Notes under the pieces: model-generated
Told to the model about the DNA's origin: nothing
Database searches by the model: none
What the model saw: only the letters and a program-made list of their open reading frames with translations
Made by a program: the position numbers and the translations under genes
Part shown: positions 46,896 through 59,165 of the stretch, piece by piece
Numbering within the stretch: position 1 is the stretch's first letter
Layout: each line of letters opens with the position of its first letter
NCBI RefSeq assembly: GCF_014204915.1
Contig: NZ_JACHMH010000001.1
Span: 4,241,501-4,305,500, forward strand
Reading direction: 5' to 3'
DNA: 64,000 bases
Origin: Crossiella cryophila
Lineage (GTDB): Bacteria > Actinomycetota > Actinomycetes > Mycobacteriales > Pseudonocardiaceae

Positions 46896-47831
46896 TCAGA
46901 ACGGCAGGCCGAGCACCGGCAGCCCGATGGCCGAGTCCACGGCCAGCACCACGAACACCGCGGTCAGATAGGTGTTCGACATGTGGAACAACTTCATCGG
47001 GTTGGCCGGCTCGCCGTCGCGCACCGCGTTGTAGAGCCGGTGCGCCAGCAGCAGGAACCAGGCCCCGGCGAGCACCGCCGCACCCGTGTACAGCCAGCTG
47101 GTGGCGGGCGCGAGCAGCAGCGACCAGGCCACCATCACCCAGGAGTAGATGACGATCTGCTTGGCCACCTGCACCGGCGTGGCCACCACCGGCAGCATCG
47201 GCACCCCGGCCGCCGCGTAGTCGTCCTTGAACTTCATCGCCAGGGCCCAGAAGTGCGGCGGGGTCCAGAAGAAGATCACGCCGAACATGACGAAGGCCGG
47301 CCAGTCCACCGAGTTGGTCACCGCGGACCAGCCGATCACCACCGGCATGCACCCGGCCGCGCCGCCCCACACGATGTTCTGCGCCGTGCGGCGCTTGAGC
47401 ACCATCGTGTAGACGAGCACGTAGAACAGGATCGCCGCCACCGCCAGGATCGCGGAGAGCAGGTTCGTGGTGGCGTACAGCCAGGCGAAGCTGGCCACGC
47501 CGAGCACGATGCCGAAGATCAGCGCGTTGCGGGTGGGCACCGCGTGCCGGGCCAGCGGCCGGGCCTTGGTGCGCTTCATCACCGCGTCGATGTCCGCGTC
47601 GGCCACGCAGTTGAGCGCGTTCGCGCTGCCGGCGGCCATGGTGCCGCCGACCAGGGTGGTCAGCACCAGCCACACGCTCGGGATGCCGCGCTGGGCCAGC
47701 AGCATGGCCGGGATGGTGGTCACCAGCAGCAGCTCGATGATCCGCGGCTTGGTCAGGGCCACATACGCCCCGAACGTCGCCTTGAACCTGACCAGGGAGC
47801 GCTGCGCCGGCGCGTCGAGGGTGGCGCTCAT
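46896..47831 (-). CDS. ctaB: Protoheme IX farnesyltransferase (haem O synthase)
   Basis: A 311-residue UbiA-type prenyltransferase with about nine membrane helices. The polyprenyl-diphosphate motif [20 protein letters not shown] is near residue 70 (Asp-rich, Mg-binding). A second conserved segment is [20 protein letters not shown]. It attaches a farnesyl group to haem b, making haem O for cytochrome aa3 oxidase; ctaA downstream then makes haem A. It diverges from tkt, the usual actinobacterial arrangement. Confidence 0.93.
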   Translation of the reverse strand: MSATLDAPAQRSLVRFKATFGAYVALTKPRIIELLLVTTIPAMLLAQRGIPSVWLVLTTLVGGTMAAGSANALNCVADADIDAVMKRTKARPLARHAVPTRNALIFGIVLGVASFAWLYATTNLLSAILAVAAILFYVLVYTMVLKRRTAQNIVWGGAAGCMPVVIGWSAVTNSVDWPAFVMFGVIFFWTPPHFWALAMKFKDDYAAAGVPMLPVVATPVQVAKQIVIYSWVMVAWSLLLAPATSWLYTGAAVLAGAWFLLLAHRLYNAVRDGEPANPMKLFHMSNTYLTAVFVVLAVDSAIGLPVLGLPF

Positions 47832-47956
47832 CGAACCCTCTTGACCACGGTCACCGGCGGCATCTCGCTCCTCATCGGCCCGGCCGCATCGGTGGGTGGG
47901 GGCGGGCCGGGTAGATCCTCGTCAGCTTCGGGAGACCCAGCTTCGGGTCCCATCGG

Positions 47957-47962
47957 ATGGTA
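47957..47962 (-). promoter_or_regulatory. -10 box of the ctaB promoter
   Basis: TACCAT on the minus strand about 125 bp upstream of the ctaB start, within the 306-bp ctaB/tkt divergent region. No convincing -35 partner. Confidence 0.35.
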
Positions 47963-48046
47963 GCCGCGCTACCTAAGCGGGGCGCGCACGGGGGTCCGGG
48001 CGCGCCAACAACTGGATCGAGTCCGGTGGGCCAGGGGTGGAAGGAC

Positions 48047-48052
48047 TAGGCT
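48047..48052 (+). promoter_or_regulatory. -10 box of the tkt operon promoter
   Basis: TAGGCT, giving a leader of about 80 nt before GTG 48138. It is followed by an A-rich stretch (AAAGAGGGAAAACAA). The remainder of the 47832-48137 gap shows no further signals. Confidence 0.4.
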
Positions 48053-48137
48053 GAGCCGAAAGAGGGAAAACAACGGTTCGGGGCTGGTCAGTCCGCCGGT
48101 TCCGCCGCTATGGCAACCAAGTTGGGAGCAGCGTCAA

Positions 48138-50242
<2,105 letters not shown>

Positions 50243-50246
<4 letters not shown>

Positions 50247-51358
50247 CCGGCACGAACCCCCTGGCCGCGCTGAGCGAGGCCGGCGTCTCCATCTGGCTCG
50301 ACGACCTGTCCAGGGACCGCCTGACCTCGGGCAACCTGGTCTCGCTGATCGAGAACCAGCACGTGGTGGGCGTGACCACCAACCCGACCATCTTCGCCGG
50401 CGCGCTGTCCAAGGGCAGCGCCTACGACGAGCAGGTCGGCGAGCTGGCCGCCCGCGGCGCCAGCCTTGACCAGACCGTGCGCGAGCTGACCACCACCGAC
50501 GTGCGCAACGCCTGTGACGTCTTCCGCGGCGTCTACAGCGGCAGCGACGGCGTGGACGGCCGGGTCTCCATCGAGGTCGACCCGCGGCTGGCACACGACA
50601 CCGAGCGCACCACCGCCGAGGCGCTCGACCTGTGGAAGACCGTGGACCGGCCCAACCTGATGGTCAAGATCCCGGCCACCGTCGAGGGTCTGCCCGCCAT
50701 CACCAAGGCCCTGGCCGAGGGCGTCAGCGTCAACGTCACGCTGATCTTCTCGGTGGCCCGCTACCTCGACGTGATGGACGCCTACCTGGCCGGGCTGGAG
50801 CAGGCCAAGGCCAACGGCCACGACCTGTCCACCATCGCCTCGGTCGCCTCCTTCTTCGTCTCCAGGGTCGACTCCGAGATCGACAAGCGCCTGGAAGCCG
50901 CGGGCACCCCCGAGGCGCAGGCACTGCGCGGCCAGGCCGCCATCGCCAACGCCCGGCTCGCCTACGCCGCCTACGAGGACGTCTTCGGCTCCGAACGCTG
51001 GCAGCGGCTGGAGCAGAACGGGGCCCGCCCGCAGCGGCCGCTCTGGGCCTCCACCGGGGTGAAGGACCCGAACTACTCCGACACCCAGTACGTGGACCAG
51101 CTGGTCGCGCCGAACGTGGTCAACACCATGCCGGAGAAGACCCTCTTCGCCGTCGAGGACCACGGGCAGATCATCGGCGACACCGTGCGCGGCACCGCCG
51201 AGCAGGCCCAGGAACTCTTCGACGCGCTCGCCGAGGCCGGCATCGACGTGGACGACGTCTACGCCGTGCTGGAGCGCGAGGGCGTGGAGAAGTTCGAGAA
51301 GTCCTGGGAAGAACTGCTGCAGACCGTCACCGACCAGCTCGCACGCGCGAAGGGCTGA
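50243..51358 (+). CDS. tal: Transaldolase
   Basis: A 371-residue Schiff-base aldolase of the pentose phosphate pathway. The catalytic Lys is in [12 protein letters not shown] (near residue 140); [15 protein letters not shown] opens the barrel and [13 protein letters not shown] supplies the Asp/Asn region. The GTG start overlaps the tkt stop. The pgi start follows 8 nt after its stop; in some actinobacteria tal and pgi are fused into one protein. Confidence 0.96.
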
Positions 51359-51366
51359 GACCACAC

Positions 51367-52983
51367 ATGACCGAGCAGATCTCGGTTGAGATCGTCCACA
51401 GTGGACTGAACGCGGAAGCCGAACCGCTGGCGGCCCAGCTCGCCGAGGAGCAGGTGGCGAGCAAGCTCACCGCGCAGGACCCCACCCTGTGGGGCCCGGA
51501 GGCCGAGCCCGAGTCGTCGATCCGGCTGTCCTGGACCACGCTGCACGAGACCTCCCGGCCACTGGTCGCCGAGATCCTCGCGCTGCGCGCCGAACTGCAC
51601 GCCGAGGGCGTGGACCGGGTGGTCCTCGCGGGCATGGGCGGTTCCTCGCTCGCGCCCGAGGTCATCTGCGAGACCGCCGGTGTCCGCCTGGTCGTGCTCG
51701 ACACCACCGATCCGGGTCAGGTCGCCGACGCGCTCGCCGGTGACCTCACCCGCACCGTGCTGGTGGTGTCGTCCAAGTCCGGCGGCACCGTGGAGACCGA
51801 CAGCCACCGGCGGATCTTCGCCAAGGCCTTCGCGGCCAACGGCATCGAGGCCGCCCGGCGGATCGTCGTGGTCACCGACCCCGGCTCGCCGTTCCAGCAG
51901 CTGTCGGCCGACGAGGGCTACCGCAAGGTGTTCCTGGCCGACCCGCACGTCGGCGGCCGCTACTCCGCGCTGACCGCGTTCGGGCTCGTCCCGGCCGGTC
52001 TCGCGGGCGCGGACATCGGCGGACTGCTCGACGACGCGGCCGCGGCGGCGACCGTGCTGTCCCAGGACAGCGCGGACAACCCGGCGCTGCGGCTGGCCGC
52101 CGCGTTCGGCGCGGCGCACGCCCGCGGCGCGGAGAAGGTGGTCCTCACCGACACCGGCTCCGGCATCAAGGGCTTCGGCGACTGGGCCGAGCAGCTGGTG
52201 GCCGAGTCCACCGGCAAGAACGGCACCGGCCTGCTGCCGGTGGCGGTGGAAAGCCCCGACGCGGCCGGTTTCGCCGACGCGGGCGAGGACGCCACCACCG
52301 TGGGCATCGCCCCCGGCACGCCGAACGCGCAGCTCACCACGTCCGGACCGCTCGGCGGGCTGTTCCTGCTGTGGGAGTACGCCACCGCGGTGGCCGGCCG
52401 GGTGCTCGGCATCAACCCGTTCGACCAGCCCGACGTGGAAGCGGCGAAGAAGGCGGCCCGCGCGCTGCTGGACGCGCCTGCCTCCGCGCCGGCCACGCCG
52501 TCCTTTGTGGATGGTGCGGTGGAGGTGCACGCCAGCGGTGACTGGCTGCCCGCCGAGGCGGCCACCGTCGCCGACGCGGTGCGCGCGCTGGTCGCCGCGC
52601 TGCCCCAGCACGGCTACCTGTCGGTGCAGGCCTACCTGGACCGCCTCGACGACGCCTCCGCCGTGGTGCTGCGCCCGGTGCTGGCCGTGGTCACCGGGGT
52701 GCAGACCACCTTCGGCTGGGGCCCCCGGTTCCTGCACTCCACCGGGCAGTACCACAAGGGCGGCCACCAGAACGGGGCCTTCCTGCAGCTCACCGGCGCC
52801 AACGAGCAGGACCTCGAGGTGCCGGACCGTCCGTACACGCTCAGCGTGCTCCAGCTCGCGCAGGCGCTGGGCGACGGCTCGGTGCTCGCCGGGCACGACC
52901 GTCCGGTGCTGCGCCTGCACCTGACCGACCGGGCCGCGGGTCTGGCGCAGGTCGTCAAGGCCGTACAGGAGGTCGGTGAATGA
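51367..52983 (+). CDS. pgi: Glucose-6-phosphate isomerase
   Basis: A 538-residue SIS-fold isomerase linking glycolysis to the pentose phosphate pathway. Residues about 79-90 are VVLAGMGGSSLAPE (SIS phosphate loop), then SSKSGGTVETDS, and the C-terminal active-site block is FGWGPRFLHSTGQYHKGGHQ with the catalytic region. It is of the divergent type found in tal-pgi fusions rather than the Escherichia coli type. ATG 51367 is 8 nt after tal. Its stop overlaps the zwf ATG (ATGA). Confidence 0.93.
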   Translation: MTEQISVEIVHSGLNAEAEPLAAQLAEEQVASKLTAQDPTLWGPEAEPESSIRLSWTTLHETSRPLVAEILALRAELHAEGVDRVVLAGMGGSSLAPEVICETAGVRLVVLDTTDPGQVADALAGDLTRTVLVVSSKSGGTVETDSHRRIFAKAFAANGIEAARRIVVVTDPGSPFQQLSADEGYRKVFLADPHVGGRYSALTAFGLVPAGLAGADIGGLLDDAAAAATVLSQDSADNPALRLAAAFGAAHARGAEKVVLTDTGSGIKGFGDWAEQLVAESTGKNGTGLLPVAVESPDAAGFADAGEDATTVGIAPGTPNAQLTTSGPLGGLFLLWEYATAVAGRVLGINPFDQPDVEAAKKAARALLDAPASAPATPSFVDGAVEVHASGDWLPAEAATVADAVRALVAALPQHGYLSVQAYLDRLDDASAVVLRPVLAVVTGVQTTFGWGPRFLHSTGQYHKGGHQNGAFLQLTGANEQDLEVPDRPYTLSVLQLAQALGDGSVLAGHDRPVLRLHLTDRAAGLAQVVKAVQEVGE

Positions 52984-54509
52984 GCCGACAGTGGCAGAAC
53001 CCGCTTCGCGATCCGCGGGACAAGCGACTCCCGCGGATCGCCGGGCCCTGCGGCCTGGTCATCTTCGGCGTCACCGGTGACCTCTCCCGCAAGAAGCTCA
53101 TGCCCGCCATCTACGACCTGGCCAACCGCGGCCTGCTGCCGCCCGGCTTCGCACTCACCGGGTTCGCCCGCCGCGACTGGGCCAACCAGGACTTCGAGCA
53201 GGTCGTCTACGAGGCGGTCAAGCAGCACGCGCGGACCCCGTTCCGCCAGTCCGTGTGGGACCAGCTCGCCGAGGGCTGCCGGTTCGTGCAGGGCACCTTC
53301 GACGACGACGAGTCCTTCGACCGGCTCGCCGGGACCATCAAGGAACTCGACGAACAGCGGGGGACCGGCGGCAACCACGCCTTCTACCTGTCCATCCCGC
53401 CCGGCGCGTTCCCCACGGTCTGCAAGCAGCTGGCCCGCTCCGGGCTGTCCGCGCCCGAGCCGGACCAGTGGCGGCGAGTGGTCATCGAGAAGCCGTTCGG
53501 CCACGACCTGGCCAGCGCACGGCAGCTCAACAAGATCGTCAACGAGGTCTTCCCCGAGGAGTCGGTGTTCCGCATCGACCACTACCTCGGCAAGGAGACC
53601 GTGCAGAACATCATGGCTTTGCGCTTCGCGAACCAGTTGTTCGAGCCGATCTGGAACGCCAACTACGTCGACCACGTGCAGATCACCATGGCCGAGGACA
53701 TCGGCCTCGGCGGTCGCGCCGGGTACTACGACGGCATCGGCGCCGCCCGTGACGTCATCCAGAACCACCTCCTCCAGCTGCTCGCCCTGACCGCGATGGA
53801 GGAGCCCAGCTCCTTCGCGCCCAAGGACCTGCGCGCGGAGAAGGCCAAGGTCCTCGCCGCCACCGCGCCGATGGCCCCCCTGGCCGAGACCACCGCGCGC
53901 GGGCAGTACGTCGGCGGCTGGCAGGGCGGCCAGAAGGTCCCCGGCCTGCTCGAAGAGGGCGGCTTCGCCGAGGACTCGATCACCGAGACCTACGCGGCGA
54001 TGACCGTGGAGGTCAAGAACCGCCGCTGGGCCGGGGTGCCGTGGTACCTGCGCACCGGCAAGCGACTGGGCCGCCGCGTCACCGAGATCGCCGTGGTGTT
54101 CAAGCGCGCCCCGCACCTGCCGTTCGACTCCACCTCCACCGAGGAACTGGGGCAGAACGCGCTGGTCATCCGGGTCCAGCCGGATGAGGGCATCACCATG
54201 CGGTTCGGCTCCAAGGTGCCGGGCACCTCGATGCAGATCCGCGACGTGACCATGGACTTCGGCTACGGCCACGCCTTCACCGAGTCCAGCCCCGAGGCCT
54301 ACGAGCGGCTGCTGCTGGACGTGCTGCTCGGCGAGCCCTCGCTGTTCCCGGTCAACGACGAGGTCGAGACCTCGTGGGAGATCCTCGAACCAGTGCTGAA
54401 GTTCTGGGCCGGTCAGGGCAGGCCCGAGCCGTACCAGGCGGGCACCTGGGGCCCGGAGTCGGCCGACGAGATGATGGCCCGCACCGGACGTCACTGGAGG
54501 CGACCGTGA
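52980..54509 (+). CDS. zwf: Glucose-6-phosphate 1-dehydrogenase
   Basis: A 509-residue NADP enzyme, first step of the oxidative pentose phosphate pathway. The Rossmann motif is [20 protein letters not shown] (from residue 24). The active-site signature [19 protein letters not shown] holds the catalytic His-Asp region and substrate Lys (near 200). [11 protein letters not shown] is the conserved substrate block. It is translationally coupled to pgi and overlaps opcA by 4 nt. OpcA is needed for its full activity in actinobacteria. Confidence 0.97.
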   Translation: MSRQWQNPLRDPRDKRLPRIAGPCGLVIFGVTGDLSRKKLMPAIYDLANRGLLPPGFALTGFARRDWANQDFEQVVYEAVKQHARTPFRQSVWDQLAEGCRFVQGTFDDDESFDRLAGTIKELDEQRGTGGNHAFYLSIPPGAFPTVCKQLARSGLSAPEPDQWRRVVIEKPFGHDLASARQLNKIVNEVFPEESVFRIDHYLGKETVQNIMALRFANQLFEPIWNANYVDHVQITMAEDIGLGGRAGYYDGIGAARDVIQNHLLQLLALTAMEEPSSFAPKDLRAEKAKVLAATAPMAPLAETTARGQYVGGWQGGQKVPGLLEEGGFAEDSITETYAAMTVEVKNRRWAGVPWYLRTGKRLGRRVTEIAVVFKRAPHLPFDSTSTEELGQNALVIRVQPDEGITMRFGSKVPGTSMQIRDVTMDFGYGHAFTESSPEAYERLLLDVLLGEPSLFPVNDEVETSWEILEPVLKFWAGQGRPEPYQAGTWGPESADEMMARTGRHWRRP

Positions 54510-55657
54510 TCATCGACCTGCCCTCCACCACCACCTCGGCGGTCAACAAGAAGCTGGTCGACCTGCGTGAGCAGGGCGGCGCGGTCGCGCTGGGCCGGGT
54601 GCTCACCCTCGTCATCGTCACCGACGACGGGGAGAGCACCGAGGAGGCCATCGACGCGGCCAACGACGCCAGCCGCGAACACCCCTGCCGGGTGATCGTG
54701 CTGGCCCGCGGCGCCCGCAAGGCCGCGCCGCGGCTGGACGCGCAGATCAGGGTCGGCGGCGACGCCGGGGCCAGCGAGGTCATCGTGCTGCGCCTCTACG
54801 GCGCGCTCGCCGAGGAAGGGGCCAGCTGCACCATCCCGCTGCTCCTGCCCGACGCGCCGGTGGTCGCCTGGTGGCCCTCGGCCGCCCCGGCCATCCCGGC
54901 CCAGGACCCGATCGGCAAACTCGCCCAGCGCCGGATCACCGACTCCGCCGCCGAGCGCCACCCGATCAAGGCCCTGGAACAGCGCCGCAAGTCCTACACC
55001 GCGGGCGACACCGACCTGGCCTGGACCCGGCTGACCACCTGGCGGGCCGTGCTCGCCGCGGCACTGGACCTGCCGCCGTATGAGAAGGTCACCGCGGCCA
55101 CCGTCGCGGGCGCCGGGGATTCGCCGTCCACCGAGCTGCTGGCGGCCTGGCTGGCCTCCAGCCTGAAGATCCCGGTGGAGCGGGCCAAGTCCCAGGACGG
55201 CCAGGGCATCTGCTCGGTCGTGCTGGAACGCCGCACCGGCCGGGTCGAACTCGAACGCCCCGACGGCAAGGTCGGCGCGCTCACCCAGGCCGGACAGCCC
55301 GAACGCCGGGTCGCGTTGCAGCGGCGCGAGGTGCGGGACTGCCTGGCCGAGGAACTGCGCAGGCTGGACCCGGACGAGATCTACGACGTCACGCTCAAGG
55401 GCCTGTCCAAGGTCGTCAAGTCCGCCGCCAAGCGGACCGCGACCAAGCCCAAGACGGAGTCGAAGCCCGCCGAGGCCAAGCCGGAAGCCAAGGACGAGCC
55501 CAAGCCCGCCGCGAAGTCCGCGGAGGCGAAGCCCGCCGCCAAGGCCGAGTCGAAGGCAGAGGCGAAGGCCGAAGCCAAGCCGGAGCCCAAGGCAGCGGCC
55601 AAGTCCGACGCCAAATCCGAGGCCAAGCCCAAGCGCGCGAAGAAGGCCGACGCCTGA
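54506..55657 (+). CDS. opcA: OpcA, glucose-6-phosphate dehydrogenase assembly protein, with long KAE-rich tail
   Basis: A 383-residue actinobacterial/cyanobacterial OpcA that assembles and activates Zwf. The conserved part runs to about residue 305: VVAWWPSAAPAIPAQDPIGK, RRITDSAAERHPIKALEQRR, TDLAWTRLTTWRAVLAAAL. The last 75 residues are almost only Lys, Ala, Glu, Pro and Ser in AEAKPEAK-like repeats, probably disordered and not part of the usual family length of about 300-310. GTG 54506 overlaps the zwf stop. A strong bidirectional terminator follows. Confidence 0.94.
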   Translation: MIIDLPSTTTSAVNKKLVDLREQGGAVALGRVLTLVIVTDDGESTEEAIDAANDASREHPCRVIVLARGARKAAPRLDAQIRVGGDAGASEVIVLRLYGALAEEGASCTIPLLLPDAPVVAWWPSAAPAIPAQDPIGKLAQRRITDSAAERHPIKALEQRRKSYTAGDTDLAWTRLTTWRAVLAAALDLPPYEKVTAATVAGAGDSPSTELLAAWLASSLKIPVERAKSQDGQGICSVVLERRTGRVELERPDGKVGALTQAGQPERRVALQRREVRDCLAEELRRLDPDEIYDVTLKGLSKVVKSAAKRTATKPKTESKPAEAKPEAKDEPKPAAKSAEAKPAAKAESKAEAKAEAKPEPKAAAKSDAKSEAKPKRAKKADA

Positions 55658-55672
55658 TCCCGTTGTGCTGAA

Positions 55673-55715
55673 ACGACTGTGGCGGTCCCGCACCTCGCGG
55701 GACCGCCACAGTCGT
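55673..55715. terminator. Bidirectional terminator between opcA and the efflux gene
   Basis: A perfect 19-bp stem (55673-55691 with 55697-55715) and 5-nt loop, the longest perfect hairpin in the window. It is flanked by AAA on the left and CTTGT on the right, serving both converging genes. Confidence 0.88.
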
Positions 55716-55719
55716 CTTG

Positions 55720-57264
55720 TCAGGCCGCGGATTCCTCCGCCAGCCGGTCCATCCCGCTCTGCGTCTTCAACGGGATCGCCCGCAGGAACACCACCGCCAC
55801 GACCACCAGCAACGCGATCGGCGCGGAGATCAGGAACAGCTCACCGGTGGCCGACCCGTACGCCTCCTGCACCGCCAGCCGGGCCTGGTCGCTCAGGTGC
55901 GCCAGGTTCGGCACCGACTCCCCGCCGCCGCCACCGGTCGTAGCCGTGCCGAGTTTGCCCGCCACGTTGCTGGCCAGCACCGCGCCCAGCGCGCTGACCC
56001 CGATGGTGCCGCCCAGGCTGCGGAAGAAGGACAGCACCGAGGTGGCGGTGCCCAGGTCCTTGGCAGGCACGTCGTTCTGCGCGGCCAGCACCAGGTTCTG
56101 CATCAGCATGCCCATGCCGACCCCGAGCAGCACCATGTAGGCGCCCAACAGCACCAGGCTGGTGTGCGCGTCGATGGTGCCCAGCAGCGCCAGGCCGACC
56201 GTCATCAGGACGGCCCCGGCGACCAGGAAGTGCTTCCACCGCCCGGTTTTGCTGATCCGCTGACCGGCGATGGTGGAGGAGACCAGCATGCCCACGATCA
56301 TCGGCAGGCTGAGCAGCCCGGCCACCGTCGGCGTGTGTCCCAGCGCGAGCTGGAAGTACTGGGAGAGGAACACGGTGCCGCCGAACATGGACACGCCGAC
56401 CAGGAAACTGGCCACCGTGGTCAGCGTGACGGTGCGGTTGCGGAAGATGGTCAGCGGCACGATCGGCTCGGCCGCCCGCGATTCCACGAACACCGCCAGC
56501 GCCAGGATCAGCAGCCCGCCGCCGAGCAGGCCGAGGGTGGCCCCGGACATCCACTCGAACTGCTTGCCCACCAGCGAGGACCACACCAGGGTGAGCGAGA
56601 CGCCCGCGGTGATCAGGAACGCGCCCAGGTAGTCGATCTTGACCTTGCGCCGGGCCACCGGCAGGTTCAGCGTGCGCTGCAACAGGATGATCGCGGCCAC
56701 GGCCAGCGGCACGCCGATGAAGAAGCACCAGCGCCAGCCCAGCCAGGAGGTGTCCACCAGCACGCCGCCGATCAGCGGGCCGGCCACCGTGCCGACCATG
56801 AACACCCCGCCGAACAGCCCGGAGTAGCGGCCGAGTTCCCGCGGCGACAGGATCGCGGCCATGATCACCTGTGCCAGCGCGGTGAGCCCACCGGCGCCGA
56901 TGCCCTGCGCGATCCGGCTGGCGATGAGCACACCCATGCTGTCGGCGAACCCGGCCACCAGCGAGCCGATCACGAACAGGCCGAGGGAGAGCTGGATCAG
57001 CAGCTTCTTGCTGTAGAGGTCGGAAAGCTTGCCCCACAACGGAACCGTGGCGGTCATGGCCAGCAGTTCGGTGGTCACCACCCAGGTGTAGCTGGCCTGC
57101 GAGCCACCCAGTTCGGAGATGATCCGGGGTAAGGCGTTGGCCACCACGGTCGAGGCCAGGATCGCGACGAACATGCCCATCATCAGGCCGGACAGCGCTT
57201 GCAGCACCACGCTCTTGTTCGGCGCCACGGACGCCTGCTCCGGCGCCGCCGCGGTTGTAGTCAT
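55720..57264 (-). CDS. DHA2-family (EmrB/QacA-type, 14-helix) drug efflux transporter
   Basis: A 514-residue MFS exporter. Motif A-like WGKLSDLYSKKLLIQLSLGL is near residue 77; motif C of antiporters is GLFGGVFMVGTVAGPLIGGVL (helix 5). The first helix is LSGLMMGMFVAILASTVVANALPRI with the DHA2-type acidic/polar positions (here Ser/Thr instead of Asp in the D1 motif). It exports lipophilic drugs by proton antiport. It lies 39 bp downstream of a tetR gene on the same strand, so both are one unit under that repressor. Confidence 0.9.
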   Translation of the reverse strand: MTTTAAAPEQASVAPNKSVVLQALSGLMMGMFVAILASTVVANALPRIISELGGSQASYTWVVTTELLAMTATVPLWGKLSDLYSKKLLIQLSLGLFVIGSLVAGFADSMGVLIASRIAQGIGAGGLTALAQVIMAAILSPRELGRYSGLFGGVFMVGTVAGPLIGGVLVDTSWLGWRWCFFIGVPLAVAAIILLQRTLNLPVARRKVKIDYLGAFLITAGVSLTLVWSSLVGKQFEWMSGATLGLLGGGLLILALAVFVESRAAEPIVPLTIFRNRTVTLTTVASFLVGVSMFGGTVFLSQYFQLALGHTPTVAGLLSLPMIVGMLVSSTIAGQRISKTGRWKHFLVAGAVLMTVGLALLGTIDAHTSLVLLGAYMVLLGVGMGMLMQNLVLAAQNDVPAKDLGTATSVLSFFRSLGGTIGVSALGAVLASNVAGKLGTATTGGGGGESVPNLAHLSDQARLAVQEAYGSATGELFLISAPIALLVVVAVVFLRAIPLKTQSGMDRLAEESAA

Positions 57265-57303
57265 CGGTTCTTCCTCAGCTCCCAGTGGAAATCGGTCAGG
57301 TGG

Positions 57304-57939
57304 TCAGCCGCGCGGCGTCGCGTCGGCGGGCAGGGGGAGGCCGGCGCTCAGCGCGGCGCAGGCGGCCTCGACCAGGTCGACCATGGATTCGGCGCCGTCA
57401 ACGGCGTACCAGCGGCGCATGGCCGAGCGCACCGCGGCGCCGAAGGTGTAGAGCACCAGCGCCGGGTACTGGTCGTCGGCTGGCAGCCCGCACCAGCGCG
57501 CGATGGCCTCGGTCATCTGCTGCTCCCCGGCGGACTCCAGCACCGCGGTGCGCGCCAGCAGCTGCGGGTTGTCGGTGAACACGGTCATCCGCAGCAACCA
57601 CTCGTCCCGGTCGGCGTCGATCCGCTCCAGGTCGGACCGGGCGATCGCCATCAGCCCCGCCAGCGGATCCGGTCCAGGCGGCGCCTCCTCCAGCCGCTCC
57701 GCCAGGCGATCGATCCGGTGCCGGTGGTCGGGGTAGGCGGTGGACAGCGCGTCCTCTTTGGAGCCGAAGTAGTTGAAGAACGTGCGGGAGGAGACGCCGA
57801 CCTCGGTGGCGATGTCCTCGACCGTCACGTGCTCCAGCCCGCGCTCGGCGATCAGCCGCAACGCGGTCAGCGCGATCGTGCGATGGGTCTCCTGCCGCTT
57901 CCGCTCCCGCAGTCCCAGCGGCCGGTCGATGGTGGTCAC
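57304..57939 (-). CDS. TetR-family repressor of the efflux gene
   Basis: A 211-residue regulator. The N-terminal helix-turn-helix is HVTVEDIATEVGVSSRTFFNYFGSKEDAL (residues about 38-66). The C-terminal ligand-binding half ends ALSAGLPLPADATPRG. It precedes and presumably controls the DHA2 pump. An AT-rich operator-like segment lies upstream at 57957-57991. The start is taken as GTG 57939. Confidence 0.88.
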   Translation of the reverse strand: MTTIDRPLGLRERKRQETHRTIALTALRLIAERGLEHVTVEDIATEVGVSSRTFFNYFGSKEDALSTAYPDHRHRIDRLAERLEEAPPGPDPLAGLMAIARSDLERIDADRDEWLLRMTVFTDNPQLLARTAVLESAGEQQMTEAIARWCGLPADDQYPALVLYTFGAAVRSAMRRWYAVDGAESMVDLVEAACAALSAGLPLPADATPRG

Positions 57940-57956
57940 AAGACCAAGGAACCAGA

Positions 57957-57991
57957 AAACTTCACAACGTGCAAAGTTTCAGACTGTGAAG
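57957..57991 (-). promoter_or_regulatory. TetR operator/promoter region
   Basis: An AT-rich patch with two interleaved inverted repeats: AAACTT-N11-AAGTTT (57957-57979) and CTTCACA-N18-TGTGAAG (57960-57991). It is directly upstream of the tetR start and is the natural autoregulatory site. Binding is inferred. Confidence 0.5.
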
Positions 57992-58001
57992 CGGACGACA
58001 A

Positions 58002-58031
58002 CGCCCCCCGGTCCACCAGGACCAGGGGGCG
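58002..58031 (-). terminator. Terminator of the quinone oxidoreductase gene
   Basis: A 13-nt stem (58002-58014 with 58019-58031, one C-A mismatch) and 4-nt loop followed on the minus strand by TTGTC. It lies 56 bp past the stop of the oxidoreductase gene. Confidence 0.7.
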
Positions 58032-58086
58032 CTGCGCTCGCTCTCGTCAGCCCACGAGCAACCGGTGCTCGGCCGACAGTCCGTCC

Positions 58087-59055
58087 TCAGCCCACCAACA
58101 GCACCTTCCCGGTGGTCCGCCGCCCCTGCAGGTCCTCGTGCGCCTGCCGGGCCTCGCTGAGCGCGTACCGCGCGCCGACCCGGATGGTCAGCGATCCGTC
58201 CGCCACCCCCGAGAGCACCTCGGCGGCCCGCCACAGCAGTTCCTCGCGGTTGGCGGTGTAGTGCCCGAGGCTGGGCCGGGTGACGTAGACCGACCCGGCC
58301 TGGTTGAGTCGCTGCAGGTCAACCGGCGGAACCTGCCCGCTGGCCGCGCCGTAGAGGGCGAGCACCCCCCGCGGCCGCAGACTGGCCAGACTGGCGTCGA
58401 AGGTCGTGGCCCCCACCCCGTCGTACACCACGGCCACGCCACGCCCACCGGTCAGCGCACGGGCCTGCTCGGCCACATCGGCCTCGGTGTACCGGATGAT
58501 CTCGTCCGCCCCGGCCTCCCGCGCCAGCTTCTCCTTCTCGTCGGTGGACACGGTCCCGATCACCCGCCCACCCTTGGCCTTGACGAACTGGGTGAGCAGC
58601 AACCCCATGCCCCCCGCCGCCGCGTGCACCAGCACGTCATCCCCGGCCTGCACCGGGTAGGTGGAGGTGGTCAGGTAGTGCGCGGTCATCCCCTGCAACA
58701 TCGAACTCGCCGCCACCACCAGATCAACCCCATCCGGCACCGGCACCACAGCCGAGGCCGGAACAGCGGCCAGCTCCGCATAAGACCCGATGGCCGAGGC
58801 CCAGGCCACCCGAGCCCCCACCCCGAACTCGGTGACCCCGTCACCCACCGCGACAACCTCACCCGCACCCTCGAGACCAGGCGTGAAGGGCAACGGCACC
58901 GGATACACCCCGGTCCGGTGGTAGGTGTCGATGTAGTTGACCCCACTGGCCGCCACCCGGACCAGCAACTCCCCGGGACCGGCCACCGGATCAGCCACCT
59001 CGGCCGCCACCAGAACCTCAGGCCCGCCGTATGCCTGCACCTGCACTGCGCGCAT
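58087..59055 (-). CDS. qor: NADPH:quinone oxidoreductase (zeta-crystallin type)
   Basis: A 322-residue MDR-superfamily reductase without zinc ligands. MRAVQVQAYGGPEVLVAAEV opens the protein, GVNYIDTYHRTGVYP is the quinone reductase block (near residue 43), and the NADPH-binding loop is VLVHAAAGGMGLLLTQFVKA (about 147). ATG 59055 is chosen because the family begins there; GAGAGG lies upstream. It reduces quinones by one electron. A qor gene near ctaA/ctaB is also found in mycobacteria. Confidence 0.92.
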   Translation of the reverse strand: MRAVQVQAYGGPEVLVAAEVADPVAGPGELLVRVAASGVNYIDTYHRTGVYPVPLPFTPGLEGAGEVVAVGDGVTEFGVGARVAWASAIGSYAELAAVPASAVVPVPDGVDLVVAASSMLQGMTAHYLTTSTYPVQAGDDVLVHAAAGGMGLLLTQFVKAKGGRVIGTVSTDEKEKLAREAGADEIIRYTEADVAEQARALTGGRGVAVVYDGVGATTFDASLASLRPRGVLALYGAASGQVPPVDLQRLNQAGSVYVTRPSLGHYTANREELLWRAAEVLSGVADGSLTIRVGARYALSEARQAHEDLQGRRTTGKVLLVG

Positions 59056-59152
59056 GAAACCCGCACCTCTCGCGTGATCTTCCCGGTCACTGTTGCCAAC
59101 AGAACCGGTCACGGACGTGTTCCCACCGGCCGGATTTCACCCCCCGGCCAGC

Positions 59153-59158
59153 TAGAGT
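59153..59158 (+). promoter_or_regulatory. -10 box of a leaderless promoter
   Basis: TAGAGT ends 7 nt before GTG 59166 and there is no ribosome site. Confidence 0.5.
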
Positions 59159-59165
59159 GACCCGG

